A stretch of DNA of 64,000 nt from Stenopsyche tienmushanensis (GCA_008973525.1 WACJ01000126.1:1364001-1428000), one strand, 5' to 3'; numbered from the stretch's first letter, positions 11,566 through 23,274 are shown. Program-made: numbers and translations. Notes: generated from the sequence alone by a model not told the origin.

Positions 11566-11884
11566 AACAAATATGATTCTACAGCAGAGCCACGATAATC
11601 CAACAAAAATGTTGCAAGGCAGTGTCGGATTATCGAATTTGTCGGACTATACAGTACTGCCCCTGACCTCTTGTAGTCCGGATTTTTTTGGAAAGTTGTA
11701 CAATGATCAAATATACATAGATGATGCAAGATTTCATATTATAGAATTAACGTCTTATAAAAAATAACCATAACAGCTTTAAAAAATAAAAATATATCAC
11801 CATCGTCCTGGCCCACAATCTATTATATTAGTAATGACATGTCGGATTACACAAGTCTTCAGATTACACCGGCTGCATTTGAAA

Positions 11885-11975
11885 TGCCATTATGAAGCGC
11901 AATAATATCAACGGTGTTAAGGCTCATTTATTAATACACAAACTTGATTCATGCTGCGCGGATTTGATAAAAAAA
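11885..11975 (-). repeat. Family B repeat, copy 2 (left part)
   Basis: Reverse of the family's signature block (AAGCGCAATAATATCAACGG, then GTGTTAAGGCTCATTTATTA, then GATTCATGCTGCGCGG). It leads directly into family C sequence, as it does at 37.3-37.5 kb. Confidence 0.6.
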
Positions 11976-12064
11976 AACTCAATCAAAGGACTAACAATGA
12001 TATATTGTCAGTAAAGGCATTATTATAGCAACTGGATATGTATTTAAATATGTGGCGTTTTTTT

Positions 12065-12480
12065 CCCGGTCGATTTCTTGATTGCATCCGCCGCTGCGAC
12101 AGTCCTCGACCGTCGCCTTATTCGGCTGCGGAGACCGCACCGGGCGGTCATTAGAAGCGCCGGACGCTCCTTACCCATTATACTTGTTGATGATCCGACG
12201 TCGGCTCAAAAAATGGAAAGAGACAATACAAGCATCTAGTATATTATGTATTTATCCTATCGATACTAGCGACAATCACGAGGCATATTATGCAAGGCGG
12301 AAATCAGTTCGTAGATCGAATGTCCGCACAACTTTCAAACTCTATTCTAACTGTACTCTAACCGATTCTACGGACTCCCAGACCAATGCGGAATCTTAAC
12401 AACAAAATTATATTGCTTGGGTACATTGTACACTATTTAGACTATTTATTGTCGTAATGCGATTAGCGACATTTTTATAT
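12065..12480 (+). repeat. Family C repeat, copy 1
   Basis: GC-richer block that matches 37,480-37,800: CGTCGCCTTATTCGGCTGCG, GCACCGGGCGGTCATTAGA, AAAAATGGAAAG, ATGTATTTATCCTAT, GCAAGGCGGAAATCAGTTC and CACAACTTTCAAACTCTATT. A 105-codon plus-strand frame (12082-12399) covers it, but the other copy does not keep that frame and I see no domain. In both places it follows reversed family B sequence, so B and C may be parts of one longer element. Confidence 0.65.
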
Positions 12481-12544
12481 AGTACCCAAATTTGCAGAGA
12501 AATGCTCTTGGAACGACAACGGCCAACCAAAAGCTAAATGGATT

Positions 12545-12910
12545 TTTTTCTAATTGTGTGGCAAGGATCTGACTCCATTTGTAACATAGATCCAGTTATC
12601 CTCGTCGCAGGCTACACTTCAACAGTCTCTCCAGCAGGCGATGATATCCTCAGGGCGAGACTTACTTTGGCTGCGTTTATTTTCTACTTTGGATTGGCTG
12701 CGGTTACGAGGCGTAGACGGTGCTTCCGAAGGACTCCAAATTGATCCCTATTCTATATTAACCGACATCTCTACTGTTCTTTGGATGCTTTAGATCCGCA
12801 GCGATTTCCATATTGCTCTGAGAAATGTCGTTCCCGTCACCGCATCCGCTGCAGGATGTTTCGATTATTCCAAAATCATCATTCGGTGACCGATTGTTTG
12901 ATGGAAAAAT
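12545..12910 (+). repeat. Family C repeat, second segment
   Basis: Matches 34,720-35,000 in order: CAGCAGGC-ATGATATCCTC, CGTTTATTTTC, GGATYGGCWGCGG, ACGAGGCGTAGACGG, and ATCCRCTG-AGAATGTTTCGATTA. Similarity is lower than for the first segment. Superfamily unknown. Confidence 0.5.
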
Positions 12911-12954
12911 TCAATTTGATAAAACGGGATACATTGGAGTCTTAACAAAATTGA

Positions 12955-13245
12955 TTTAAACGTAGATGCTATCTTTCAGGACCGCGCAGCGTGAGTCAAA
13001 CTTGTATATCAATAAATGAACCTTAACACTATCGATAGCACACAATAATCATTAATTTTTAACATTGCAAGAGTGCCTTTACGGCATTACCATGCTGTCG
13101 ATGTACGAATGTATGATGAGACACAAGACGTCCGTCTCTGTCTCTGATTCACCAATCGCTGCACTCAATGTGCGAAAATACTCTTTCCGTATCATTTGAG
13201 TCCGTTCACAGCACATGCGCGATTCTTAATCATGGAAACACAAAA
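12955..13245 (+). repeat. Family B repeat, copy 3
   Basis: Carries TAGATGCTAT, CAGGACCGCGCAGCGTGAG, TATATCAATAAATGAACC, ATCGATAGCACACAAT, GTCGATGTACGAATGTATG, a CGTCTCTGTCTC run and AATGTGCGAAAATACTC. Compared with the longest copies, the middle is deleted between the CACACAAT block and the TACGGCATTACC block. Confidence 0.7.
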
Positions 13246-14380
13246 ACGTCGATGGGACTCACTTTTTTTTCATTTGGAGCAGTATTCTTTAGGTCTTTTT
13301 ATAGGCGATAGACGTAATAGAGCTAATCTCATTCGTTTTAATTCACTTTTTGCACAATCAAAGCAAACAGGCTCGGAAGGGGGCGCATCCATTAGTTTTA
13401 ATTAAAGGTTCCGACCTTCTCGACTTTAATGAAAATTCATAGAAAAATGATCCCGTCCGAAGATCGACGCGCTCTTCTCTTTCAAATGCGTCCATCAATC
13501 TTAATTTTCCTAGAAATAAGAACCATTTTGTAATGATCAATATTAAGTATAATTGTCTTGTTGTTCTTTCTGTCATTAGCAATGAGCTCATATATCTGAA
13601 TTTTTAAACCTGTTGGCCTTGTCCGATGATACATCGCACACAGTATTTAAAAAGAAGTATATTTTACAATGTAATGATTGTCCATTTATTCGATAAACAT
13701 GGAACCGCGAATCGATCGCTCGCGATTGTTCGTAAGTAGGGTGACCATCTGTTTCGATTGCGGCCTTCAAATCAAAGCCAAAGTAAATAAACACGCTAAT
13801 TGCCGTTTTCAGATTTAAGCAGACGATCGCTTGAGGTAAATATTTCTCCATTTAGATGGCCGGCTTAATGCATTTCGATTTGGGATATTTCAAACAAACG
13901 TCGTCGGATACTGTGAAATTATGTTTATATCGCAGATTTGCTTACCATATGGAAGCCAGGTTTACTCTGGATCACGCGCTCTTTTTACGAGAGCTGATAA
14001 CAGCGCAGTTTTTAGTTTCGGATGGGCAAAAAAGTCTTAGCATAATCTTATTTTTGGCGTCCAGAATAGAAGATATCGGCTCTCCACAAAATCGCCAAGA
14101 GGATAAAAGTTTGATTTACGCTGGGAGAGGACGTCGATGCCAAACGACGCTGACACGAATTACTCACCTCTTGGTCTTACTCCAAAACTTTTTGCAATCC
14201 AAATGTGTATTTTTTTGAAGCGACTATTCATTCTCCAGGACGCTTCTAATATTAAATTTGCCTTCATGAAAATATGGAGAGCTGCTTAGATCGAGATATT
14301 TTAATAGTCTGCAAAATTTAATATAAATATTCAAGGATGTGCTTGATATCGTACAAATTTCGTTGTATATTATGTATTTG
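13246..14380. other. No gene recognised
   Basis: Holds a 120-codon frame (13856-14218, +) and overlapping minus-strand frames of 77 and 87 codons. None shows a motif I can name. No shared repeat detected. Confidence 0.4.
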
Positions 14381-14384
14381 TATA

Positions 14385-14465
14385 TAGGGATGATAAATTA
14401 TATAATGAACCTTAACACTGTTGATAGCACACAATATTTCTTCATTTCTTCGAAATATTTCTTAA
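14385..14465 (+). repeat. Family B fragment
   Basis: Short piece with AATGAACCTTAACACTG and TTGATAGCACACAATATTTC, the left-arm signature of family B. The remaining stretch to 14,867 shows nothing recognisable. Confidence 0.55.
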
Positions 14466-14867
14466 TGTTCAACTTGCATGATATCTGCTTTCTGTTGTTC
14501 AGCTATTTTTGACAGTGCTACTGTGCAAGCCTGCCAGTTTACTTCTGAAGGAGTAGATTTTGCAAAGGAGTGATGACACTCGGCTAATAATACCACTCCA
14601 GAACAATCAAGGGGAAATAACAAAATTAATCATCGATAAGAATGATGCAAGTATATTAATTATCAAAACAAACGTCTGCTCTCAAGACAACACGAAAGAA
14701 AGTCGCCTTATCTTTGTTGAAAGAGCTTAATAGTTTATACGATGATAGCGATTTTAGTTAGTTATAACTTAATTTTATGACGGTTAAAAAATTCTTTAGA
14801 ATACGATTTTTGTTGAATAGTAAGTATGAACATTTACAAGTTTCTATAAAAAAAATATATATAAATA

Positions 14868-15105
14868 TTGAGAATGTTTAGACGTGTAGGGGTTACTCGG
14901 GGTCGTTTCTTCGTTATTGTTATGTTCAGGTATAGCATCCGATTGCGAGCCGCTCATTCGTCATATATCAGCGGTCCGAAAAGCGGACGGATTGAGCATA
15001 CATACTTTATGGCCACTCCGTCTTCTTTTAGGGCCTTTTGCGGCATTTTCTATGATCTGTACGATCACGGAAGCAACGTAGCTTCTATACACTTTCTATC
15101 ATAGT
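14868..15105 (+). repeat. Repeat D, copy 2, after a family B scrap
   Basis: Opens with the family B block TTTAGACGTGTAGGGGTTA and passes into repeat D at about 14,896. Against the copy at 3.7 kb most of the 190 bp is identical, including GCGGTCCGAAAAGCGGACGG and TACGATCACGGAAGCAACG. The plus-strand frame is open across it (78 codons), with residues YISGPKSGRIEHTYF; the protein family is unknown. Confidence 0.7.
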
Positions 15106-15535
15106 ATTTTTTTACAACAGTAACCGCTATTTATACGTTAGGTCAGGTATGTTTGGGACTATCTTTGTATATTATTTTAAAACATACATTATACACCCAT
15201 CTCACAATTTCCGGTCCGATAGGGCTAACATGTGATTGATGGCGATTGGGTACCTTTTCTTCTAGTCAATCATTGGCAGTCATCAATGGCCGCCATGGTG
15301 TATTGGTAACAATGGCAGTCACGATTTTCGGTTCAGCATCGAGTGATTCATTTTTTAAATGATTTTATTTAGAATAATTTAGAGCGTTTTATTTTATAAT
15401 AACCATTTTTAAAAAAGGTGTAAAACACTTTCGATATAGAAAATAAACTTCTTAGCCCTTAGTAAAAATATTTTTAAATGAAAATTATAAGCTAAAAATA
15501 CTGCTGTGCTTTGTGTAATATATAATAAAATTGAG
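15106..15535. other. No gene recognised
   Basis: Unique sequence with no frame or repeat worth naming. Confidence 0.5.
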
Positions 15536-15539
15536 TTAT

Positions 15540-16060
15540 TAGTGGTGTAGTGGTTGCTTTATGATCCCGTATAGACATATACACACATTAGTGGCCGTGC
15601 GGCGCATGCGCGTAGGCATTTCTGTAGTTGAGGCACCAGTTTTGTATGCCAGTGTCATATAACTCCACTGACAGTTCTTTTTGGATTGTGTTGGAGTGTG
15701 AAGATACATCCACGTCTCATCCCCCGTTACCATAGAGTCCAGAAAAGCATTCTGGACACCCATCTCATACACAACTCGTAGCCAACACAATATCACTAAA
15801 GAGACTTCAAAAAATGTTAGGAAATACTTCGTAAAGATCGTTCATCGTCACACGGTGGTCATTTCGTTGTTCTTTATTTTTTGTATAAATTCGTCAGAAA
15901 TCATTGATGGTCTCTGACTCCTTGCCTCGTCATATGTATCAATCTTCTCTGAACAACTTAATTCACTTTGTAACATGTTGTCGACTCATCACATCACTAC
16001 CATAAGCATCCACGAGCTTACGATTGATATTCGCGGCGGTATTGTTATGCAAAGTCAAAA
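15540..16060 (-). pseudogene. Mariner transposase remnant
   Basis: Read on the minus strand, the first part (about 16050-15800, with stops and frameshifts) gives VDAYGSDVMSRQHVTK and then SQRPSMISDEFIQK, the region after the helix-turn-helix of mariner transposases. The open frame at 15796-15539 then has FLDSMVTGDETWMYLHTPT, which holds the first catalytic aspartate (T-G-D-E-T-W). It jumps straight into the C-terminal region (a Q-K-L-V-P-Q-L-Q-K-C-L pattern in the next frame), so the middle with the second and third aspartates is deleted. It is close to the copy at 28.95-29.87 kb. Non-functional. Confidence 0.85.
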
Positions 16061-17240
16061 AACGTGCGGATCGCACGGACAGGTAGTGGCGGGAGTGCGC
16101 GACGACCTCCTAAACAAAAATATTTACTACGACTGAACAAAATGGCCGTTAAACGCGCGCGATCAAATAAACTGACCCCACACGTTCGATATTGGATCAA
16201 ATCGTCTGTATGTTCCCATAGAAACAATGGTGTATTACAGATTTGCGACTGTAAATAATCCAAGCTAATCCCAAATTTATGTAAAACTAGACATATACAT
16301 CAATGGATTAAATTTGCTTTGAATGTTATTACACACAGCAGATTATGTTGTCATGTGGTTTTCAGGAAGTTTCTCATCTGCAATATTCATTGCTGATTCT
16401 AAAAAAACAACGCGGAGCTAATAAATCACAAAATGTGTTGTAATAATATGATTTTAAGGAAAATATATATTTACCAAGGGCATTGCTATTATATAAACAT
16501 AAGTTTTAGCGATGTGGATATGTTAAGAAGCTTTTTTTTTAAAAAAAACCATAGACAATGAAGCACTCCCGGATCACATTACCCGATTATAGTTTTTAAA
16601 TTGCATTTTATTGATTGTATATAAAGTAGCAAAATAAACATTTGAGAAGTACAGAGACAAAATATTGGCGAAACTCTGTCAGCTCCTTGTTCTATTCCGG
16701 GGTTCGTTCTATTCTTTCATCCGGTAGTACGGCGTCGGTCTCCTCTTATTGATGATTCATCGAAGACATGCACGCATTTTGACCCATTTCTGGAGAGAAT
16801 ACGTGAAATTTAATTGCGTGTTTGATTTACGTAACCGGTTTTTGGGGGCTTTTGACATCACCGGTCTTGTAGCTTCGATTATTCAAACCGGTATATCCGG
16901 TTGCCGGAACGTACTCCGAACCGCATTGGAAGTGAACTCCTATGGCGAATTTCCAAAATGATCTAATATTCATTAACGAGAGTCGACGACGTGCACGTGT
17001 ACGCAGGGATAAATGGTGAACCAAAGATAAGAGCAAATCCGCATAAATTTGTCTATGACCCACTCTCCGTGCGCACGTGGAGAGGCGTGAATGGCTGTCG
17101 AGTGCGAATGCTTTTCATTCATGGACTCTAAAAATAATCAAAAGGGTAACTGTGATTGTGATTAGCTTTATTTATACCTTACAAAAGTTTTATTTCCTTT
17201 GTTAGTAATTAGTAAATATATCTTATTAATAATATTAGTA
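16061..17240. other. No gene recognised
   Basis: Several 64-78 codon frames on both strands overlap one another at 16.05-16.26 and 16.75-17.06 kb. They look like chance frames in locally GC-richer DNA. Nothing else seen. Confidence 0.45.
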
Positions 17241-17244
17241 TTTG

Positions 17245-18085
17245 TTATTTTCAAAAGCCGTCTATTGCCAATCCGATGTAATGTTTTCCAAAATTCCAAA
17301 ACATTGAAGGTACCATGTTGCTAGGAGAGAACGAGCTGATTCCCAGCTCCTCCCGTAGAAGGTCCCTTTCAGTGCTCCGTGTTGAGCAGACAAAAGTCGT
17401 ATGTGCAGCATCGTCGTACTCCGCTTCGCAGTGGTGGCACTCCAGGGCGGTCTCTTTGCCTATTTTGGGTAGGTAGCTACCAAAACAACCGTGTCCGGTG
17501 AGAACCTGGGTCAAGTGGTAGCACAGTTGACCGTGCTTTCTGTCTACCCAGGTTCTCAGGTTCGGTATTAGCTCATGCGTCCACCGACCTTTAGCGGAGT
17601 TGTCCCATCAGGGCTGCTTTAGCGTTTTTCCTGTCTTCACCTTTCTGTATTGCCTGTCTCTCGTAGGCGAGCAGGATATGTAGCAGCCACTATGATTGCG
17701 ATCCTTCTCTGGACTCTGACCATGTTGAGCCTGGCTCTTTCAATTTGTAGTGCCTCAGCCCATATCGGCGGGCCGTACAACAGTACCGAGTGCACTACCT
17801 CGTTGTAGAGTCGCCTCCTGCTTGTTTTTGGGCCACCAATGTTGGGCATCAACTTGGCCAGATTCTCCGCTGGCCGCTTTCGCTACCGCCTTCTCCGTGT
17901 AGGTGACGAATCGGAGCTTGTCATCAATCTCCACCCCAAATACCGAATGGATCTTGAGTATTTAATTTCACAACCCCCGATCCTCAGAGGCGGGGGCGAA
18001 AACTTCCTGGTTCTTGTGAAAAATAGAGCCGTGAAGGCATGGCGTGTGTTCATACTTTGCGTACAGGTTTCAAACAATAGCCATA
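17245..18085 (-). pseudogene. R1-like LINE, C-terminal part of ORF2
   Basis: On the minus strand three pieces in different frames follow the order of an R1-clade reverse transcriptase C-terminus. The first (about 18077-17883) has IRYLGWRL. The second (17852-17637) has MPNIGG, VVHSVLLYGPPIWAEAL and VRVQRRIAI. The third (17514-17251) has TQVLTGHGCFGSYL and a zinc knuckle with all four ligands, CHHCEAEYDDAAHTTFVC. The reverse transcriptase core and endonuclease are missing, which fits the 5' truncation usual for LINE copies. Frameshifts and stops make it non-functional. A second copy of a related element is at 46.7-47.9 kb. Confidence 0.9.
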
Positions 18086-18690
18086 CACTTTGTCTTATAT
18101 TTTCGTAGAACGGAAGAAAAGGTCAACTGGAACTAAAAACATTTTCTTGGAACAATAATCAAATTGTAGAATGGGGATTCAAATATAAACCTTACTTTAT
18201 ACTACCATCCTCTGAAGTATGGTTAATCCAGATGTCATTTTCGCCAAATTTGCTTTACCAATCTTCTCTTTCATTACTATTTCTTGAATATCTATGATAT
18301 TCATATTGTTGAAGTTTCATATTTGAAATTGACTATTTCTATTATCGAATTCATTCTGCTTTCTGCTAGTTCGATTAGTCTTATACACACTAGATATATA
18401 TTTTTCCTTCTATTGGCACGGTAGGGTAAATTGGCTTGAACGTCACGCAAAAGGAAACTTGAAGCGATAGTTGGTCAGAATTAGAAGGAAAGTCTTTTGT
18501 CGTAAATCACTCTACGGTGACCACCCATAAAACTCCAGGGGGAGGAGGTAACTCTACACTCATGAGTAACAGTCAAATCCCTGGTGTAATGATGTAGAAT
18601 AGAGGTGTGCGAAAGTGGCATCGTCGGTTTGCTCTTTGTGCAAAAGGATTCTGTGCAAAAGGCGACACCACTATCTTTAACAGCCTAGTG
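18086..18690. other. No gene recognised
   Basis: No frame or shared repeat of note. Confidence 0.5.
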
Positions 18691-19016
18691 CAGTGGTTCT
18701 AAAAAATTCTACAAAATAGTGAATTAAAAATTAATAATATCATGGGAGTTATGTGTAAGAATTTGTACAGATGGTGCTCCTTCAATAGTAAACTCAATCA
18801 AAGAATTTATTATCCTTGCAAAGACAAGAATTTTTTTTTACAGTTTTCGACGTCATTTTTGTATGAGCTTGGTTTCTCGACAATAATTAATATGATAACT
18901 AAAAAACGAGAAAAACTTACGAATGTAGACGAAGAATTGAGGGTAGCTATATCAAATATTCGACCTAATATTTCTGATATCTGCAAAAGCCAACCAGCTC
19001 AGGTATCACATTAATT
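18691..19016 (+). pseudogene. hAT transposase remnant, ZBED5-like
   Basis: Starts at CAGTGGTTCTAAAA, which resembles a hAT terminal repeat. At about 18,738 one frame reads VRICTDGAPSIVNSIKEF, the D-G-A-P-S catalytic region of hAT transposases. After a deletion the 90-codon frame 18742-19014 supplies the C-terminus, FLYELGFSTIINMITKK and then RPNISDICKSQPAQVSH, which matches the dimerisation region of ZBED5/FAM200-like hAT proteins. Only these two blocks survive. It belongs to the same broad group as the element at 61-63 kb but is not the same element. Confidence 0.75.
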
Positions 19017-19194
19017 GATTTTTGATTGATCATATAGATTCCATTATGTTAAGCAGGGACGTCATTTTGGGTGGACAAATGGAGAAAAATGCCCTCCCCC
19101 CACCCAAGATTTGTCAACTAAAGAGAGTCTTCAAATATTAATACAAATATTTTTAATAAAACGCGTATAAATACAAAATTGTTTCTAGGAAAAA

Positions 19195-19965
19195 AATAAT
19201 TGAATCTCGGGATTAGTAAACGTAATCCCGAAAAATTCGGGATTTAAAATTTGATCTAACAGAAATCGTACACCTCACAAGCACAATGAAGGCTACTAAA
19301 TCGAGATATTCCCGTAGAAATCTGGACGCTTGGAAACAGTGGCGTAACTACTAATTAATGCAGTAATTGGCTTATCTATGTATATATATATACAGTACAT
19401 ATATGTTTTTCAAATTCTTATATTAACCTTTCCCTACCGGTGATGTATTTACTACACCTCGACTCTAATAATGGGAATATCGATATGAAATATAATAGAT
19501 ACGGGGATCAAAAGTTTTGTATTCCTCCGTAATATAATTACGAATCACATCGAAGTATTATAGTATATAAATATTCATATGCAGCGACGGAAATAAATAA
19601 TTTGTCGGGAAAACAGGAATTTTGCGAGTTTTAATCCGTCACACATCACATTGATGGTGTTATACGAAAATGAGGGCTCACGCGGTCTAGCATTTAAATA
19701 TTCGATGACGATACCTCCAATTAGTGTGGAGGCTGAGCGTGAATTTTCAGCAGTGAATTTTCAGGCTTCCAAAATCATATCCTGACTAAATGACGAAGCA
19801 CTCGATGCTTTAATGTTACTTCGTGTCCGTGTCTATCGTATACATAAAAAGACGCTACGCGTGTGCCCCGCACCGCCTTTACTGCGTGTGTGTTTACATA
19901 ACATAAAGCAACCGCTACACCATTAGCATTAGTAAGCATATTTTATTATATATACCACAACAAAC
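19195..19965 (+). mobile_element. Non-autonomous hAT family A, copy 1
   Basis: A 5' portion of about 490 bp shared by five copies: CGGGATTAGTAAACGYAATC, CACCTCACAAGCACAATGAA, TTAACCTTTCCCTACCGGTG, TACACCTCGACTCTAATAAT, AATATCGATATGAAATATAA and CAGCGACGGAAATAAATAAT. It runs straight into the last codons of a transposase at about 19,690. The extreme TAGGGAATCC terminus is missing here. This is the copy with the longest coding tail, ending at about 19,926. An AGTAAGCATATTTTATTATA stretch that follows recurs at 52.3-52.4 kb. Confidence 0.8.
19690..19926 (+). pseudogene. hAT transposase dimerisation-domain remnant
   Basis: The plus strand encodes MTIPPISVEAEREFSAVNF, then a stop, then LNDEALDALMLLRVRV and a short basic tail. 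I-P-P-x-S-V-E-A-E-R-x-F-S-A followed by a L-N-D-x-x-D-A-L-x-x-L-R pattern is the C-terminal hAT dimerisation region. The preceding catalytic domain is gone: upstream sequence is 5' non-coding DNA of the same family, so this is an internal-deletion derivative. The copy at 31.8-32.3 kb keeps the EAERAFSA part. Confidence 0.85.
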
Positions 19966-20753
19966 AGCTTCATTTCTATCGCGTGAGGTTTTCGCGCATT
20001 TTTTTTATTTGATGGATGTTTGGGGGAAGTTATGGGGTTCATGTCTTGGATAGATTCGTCGTCGATATCCACAGTCAATGTTATAAAGTCGTATTTTATA
20101 ACGTACAAATATTACAAATAGGCCATTGAAATTAAGTGTATTGTTTCGCACGTTATATAATGTCAAGAAATAATTTGATGATGATTTTTGTTTCACAATC
20201 GGAATGTTTGGTTTTGAGTGACGACGTTGTCTCGTTCGACAGTCGAAAAGAGAGCGTTCGACGAAATTGCTTGATGGTTGATTTTCGTCGCGATTTAACC
20301 TAAATTTAAAAATGATGTATCATTGCATCGGAATTCCTAGATGTAGTGAAAGTCGTCTCGAGGCGATGACATAAACAAAAATGAAAAATCTTCATTGGAA
20401 AGATTACAGTTCCAAATTACCTGGACGTAAAAACAGTCCGAGCTTATGGCCTTAATGCGGACTGAGCTCTTTAATCGCATTTTATCATGATCTCAGTCCA
20501 TTTTTTTTGCACGCCAGGGGAATCGCCGCAAAATTCGATCGCGAAAAGATCACGTAACGGCGAATAGCGGAAAATCAATGAAAATTGCTGATTTTGTGCG
20601 GACGAATTACAAATGCGGTGACTGCGTGCGATACGGTGTTAAATGACGTCGATGCTCGTGCACTTAACTACGTGATCATAACAACACCATTATCTATCAA
20701 CATGTCATCATTTGTATTGATCCCACAAGCGCCGATAACAGCTTTGATTGCAT
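19966..20753. other. No gene recognised
   Basis: Unique sequence, GC-richer around 20,220-20,700, with no frame above 63 codons. Confidence 0.5.
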
Positions 20754-20885
20754 TCAACCCCTAAAGTGCTAAACGACGATATATCGTCGATCGTGAAACT
20801 AAATAGCACTATAAACAACGATCGCTATTGGCTCATTGATGGCTTTAAAATGCTCGAATGCGAGCTATTTTTATGCGTCAGGGTA
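20754..20885 (+). repeat. TTAA-type end with hairpin, copy 1
   Basis: Reads TCAACCCCTAAAGTGC followed by the perfect palindrome GACGATATATCGTC (20,775-20,788) and then CGATCGCTATTGGCTCATTG. It matches 35,986-36,075, where the first bases are TTAACCCTTAGAGTGC. The TTAACCC start suggests a piggyBac-like end whose TTAA has mutated to TTCAA here. Confidence 0.55.
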
Positions 20886-20914
20886 TGAATGCTTACCTGC
20901 AGTAGTGCATCTTG

Positions 20915-21215
20915 TTAAATTTTGATGAGTATATAATTGATTTATGTGGCTTTCTACTATTTATTATGATTCTATGAGGACCGCCAACCATCTAAGAAGA
21001 CCCCATACCTGATGATTTTCAACCGAAGAATATTTAGACGTGTGGGGGTATCTTTACAGCACGATTTTGCCATCGATGTACGAATGTATGAGACGCAAGA
21101 CACTCTTCGTCTCTGTCCCAGATGCACAATCTTCTCACTCAACGTGTGATATTGCTCTTTCTGTATCACTCGAGTCTGTCCGCAGAATATACGGGTTTCT
21201 TAATCAACGAATCAA
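20915..21215 (+). repeat. Family B repeat, copy 5 (right part)
   Basis: Begins GAGTATATAATTGATTTATG and runs through GGCTTTCTACTATTTATTAT, AAGAAGACCCCATACCTGAT, TTTAGACGTGTGGGGGTATC and CCATCGATGTACGAATGTAT to GAGTCTGTCCGCAGAATATA. The left arm of the family is absent. Confidence 0.7.
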
Positions 21216-21679
21216 TAATTTTTCAGAGAATTGTTTGTGTATATATTAATTTTGTCTTAATTCTTTTATACAATATTAGGTATCACGCTGCTTTGCCAAT
21301 TATTTCAGATCTTAAATTTCACGCTTCAGTTGTTGTCTATTTTCTCAAATATCATATTTTAATTAAGTCTCGAGAAAATAAGCCCCGTTTGTATGTATGA
21401 ATGCCTCCCATAGGAACGACACCCATCTTTGTTCTAACATTCAACTTGTGTCCCATTTATAAGGCTGAATCGACGTTTATCTCAAAAACTTTTGAAATGA
21501 AAGTTGCGTTTATTAAAATGTATGTATTGTTTATTTAGGGTTGTCTCAATTTACTAACGATACTAAAAAGAACAGTGTTTTGGAAGACATTCTGGATCAA
21601 AGCATCCCAAATGAAAGAATTAAAATTTCCTTACGGAACATGACGAAAGACGTGGTTTCTCCAATCTGGCCAGACAATT
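21216..21679. other. No gene recognised
   Basis: AT-rich; overlapping short frames of 69-92 codons at 21.04-21.40 kb are unremarkable. Confidence 0.45.
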
Positions 21680-21806
21680 GATAAATTTTATAAATCCTTT
21701 CAATTGACAAAGTCAGGAAGATTATATGCGATTTATACATACTATTAAAAAAACTCAACGCAAAAGCAAAATGGTCTGACCAGATCATCTTATTGAAAGA
21801 AGGATT
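21680..21806 (+). repeat. Interspersed repeat I, copy 2
   Basis: Second copy of the repeat at 3945-4080, sharing TATAAATCCTTTCAAT, GTCAGGAAGATT and ACTCAACGCAAAAGC followed by a GGTCTGACCAGATCATC block. Confidence 0.5.
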
Positions 21807-21964
21807 TAAATCTAATATATAAAAATTCAAATGTGTTTGTTCGTATTTTATGCGCTGCCATACCGTTCATCCAATTGCAATAAAGCTTTGTCAACTTATT
21901 GTCTGCACTTGCGCCAATAACATAGACATAATATAAGTATTGTTTATGTACACAATTTGTTATG

Positions 21965-22400
21965 CGAGATGTTTAGCGGATGCACCATATTTTCGCATAT
22001 TTTGTTGAATTGATCGTTTCACCTTGCTGAAGTAGCTCATAATAAACTACCTCCTTCCAGTCCCACCAAATGCATAGCAAAACTTTTTTTAGATTCTGTA
22101 CTCTTCGTCCAAGACCGTTTACGTTCTCATAGAGTATCCAACTTTCATCTCCAGTGACAAATCTCTTCAAAAAAGGTTGGCTATTATATCGTTGGAGAGG
22201 AAGATCGCATGTTGAAATGCGCTGAAGTTTATTTGAGTCAGTCAGTTCATGAGGAAGTCACACATCTGAACGATTGATGTAGCCCAATTTTGTCAGATGA
22301 TTATGGACGGATGTTCGTGAAATTTCTAACTTGTTAGCTATTTCGCAAACAGTATATCGCGGGTTTTCATCAACCATGGCTATGATTAGATCTGTGTTCA
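21965..22400 (-). pseudogene. Mariner transposase, N-terminal half
   Basis: One minus-strand reading frame from about 22,395 to 21,973 is interrupted only by a TGA where the family has tryptophan in the W-x-P-H-E-L motif. In order it shows the second helix-turn-helix (MVDENPRYTVCEIANKLEI, then SRTSVHNHLTKLG), LPHELTDSN, the first aspartate motif FVTGDESWILYENV, and the second aspartate region CIWWDWKEVVYYELL with QQGETINS. A short deletion sits between the two aspartate regions. The first helix-turn-helix and the third aspartate are absent. This is a DD34D-type mariner and is clearly dead. Confidence 0.9.
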
Positions 22401-22436
22401 TTTGCGAAAGAAACTTATTGGAAAACCTAATAGATA

Positions 22437-22472
22437 GACTCACTGGTGAGTCTCCTGTGTTTAAGCGGTTAA
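22437..22472 (-). repeat. TTAA-type end with hairpin
   Basis: Read on the minus strand from TTAA (22,469-22,472): TTAACCGCTTAAACACAGG, then a palindrome GACTCAC-CA-GTGAGTC (22,437-22,452). It sits just upstream of the surviving mariner frame and replaces its N-terminus. The same layout, TTAACC then a short palindrome, is seen at 20.8, 25.5, 36.0, 55.1 and 60.05 kb. Confidence 0.45.
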
Positions 22473-23274
22473 AAGACAATTGTATGGCCAATGAATGATT
22501 ACACGTAATTTGAGACGTATCGGCATGCAGTAGCGCCACCTTATTCGAAAGTATCGCAATCGCTTTTTATTTGTATTACACAACACGTTTTTATGGTCTG
22601 CAGCAGTAATAAATCGACCTTACGCCGAACTGGTGATCTATTACAATTCACGATGTGATACGTCCGAAGACATTTTTTATAGTTGACTATTAAGAAATAG
22701 TTGGATCGCACAATAAAGCGTTTACGGTTCAACGGGCTCCGCATGCCCGTAAAAGCCTTAGTCGATCGATTAGAGGAGTTCTTCACTTTCTGCAGCGTCT
22801 GCAATCTTCCGGTTAGCATCGTCAAGGCTGTCGGAATGCCCTGGGGAAATTGTGCTTACCGTTTCGTGATTTACCAGATCGGTCGTCTCCGATTGCACAA
22901 CATCTGCTCATTAGGAATGTTAATTCCGGTCATGATCATCGCGATCAAATAATCGCTCTGCCATTACGTCTAACGTTACATATCGCTATTACGTCTCACT
23001 TTTTCTTTTGGTGTGACCGCCAAAAAAATGTTAATCATCATCATCTCTCGTAATACGCTAGAAAGTGCATATCACTCGCATCCGTGTGTTTCTCTAACAA
23101 GCCTAATAATTGTTTTTTTTTTAACAGTTCGCTCGAAACTTGTTCGTTGGGAATGCTTTATGGGAATCGATGAAGAGAACCAGCAAGTATCGCTAAACGG
23201 GATCGATCTTCGAGAACTGAAGGTAAGCCCTCCAATCATAACATTTGATACCATCAGATAAATAGACTCATGTG
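22473..23274. other. No gene recognised
   Basis: Overlapping frames of 67-94 codons on both strands carry no motif I know. No shared repeat seen. Confidence 0.4.

Noticed and set aside
21806..21960. CTAATATATAAAAATTC followed by a TTTGTTCGTATTTTATGC stretch, similar to some Helitron 5' ends
   Set aside because: No Helitron 3' hairpin with CTRR end was found and the motif is too AT-rich to trust.
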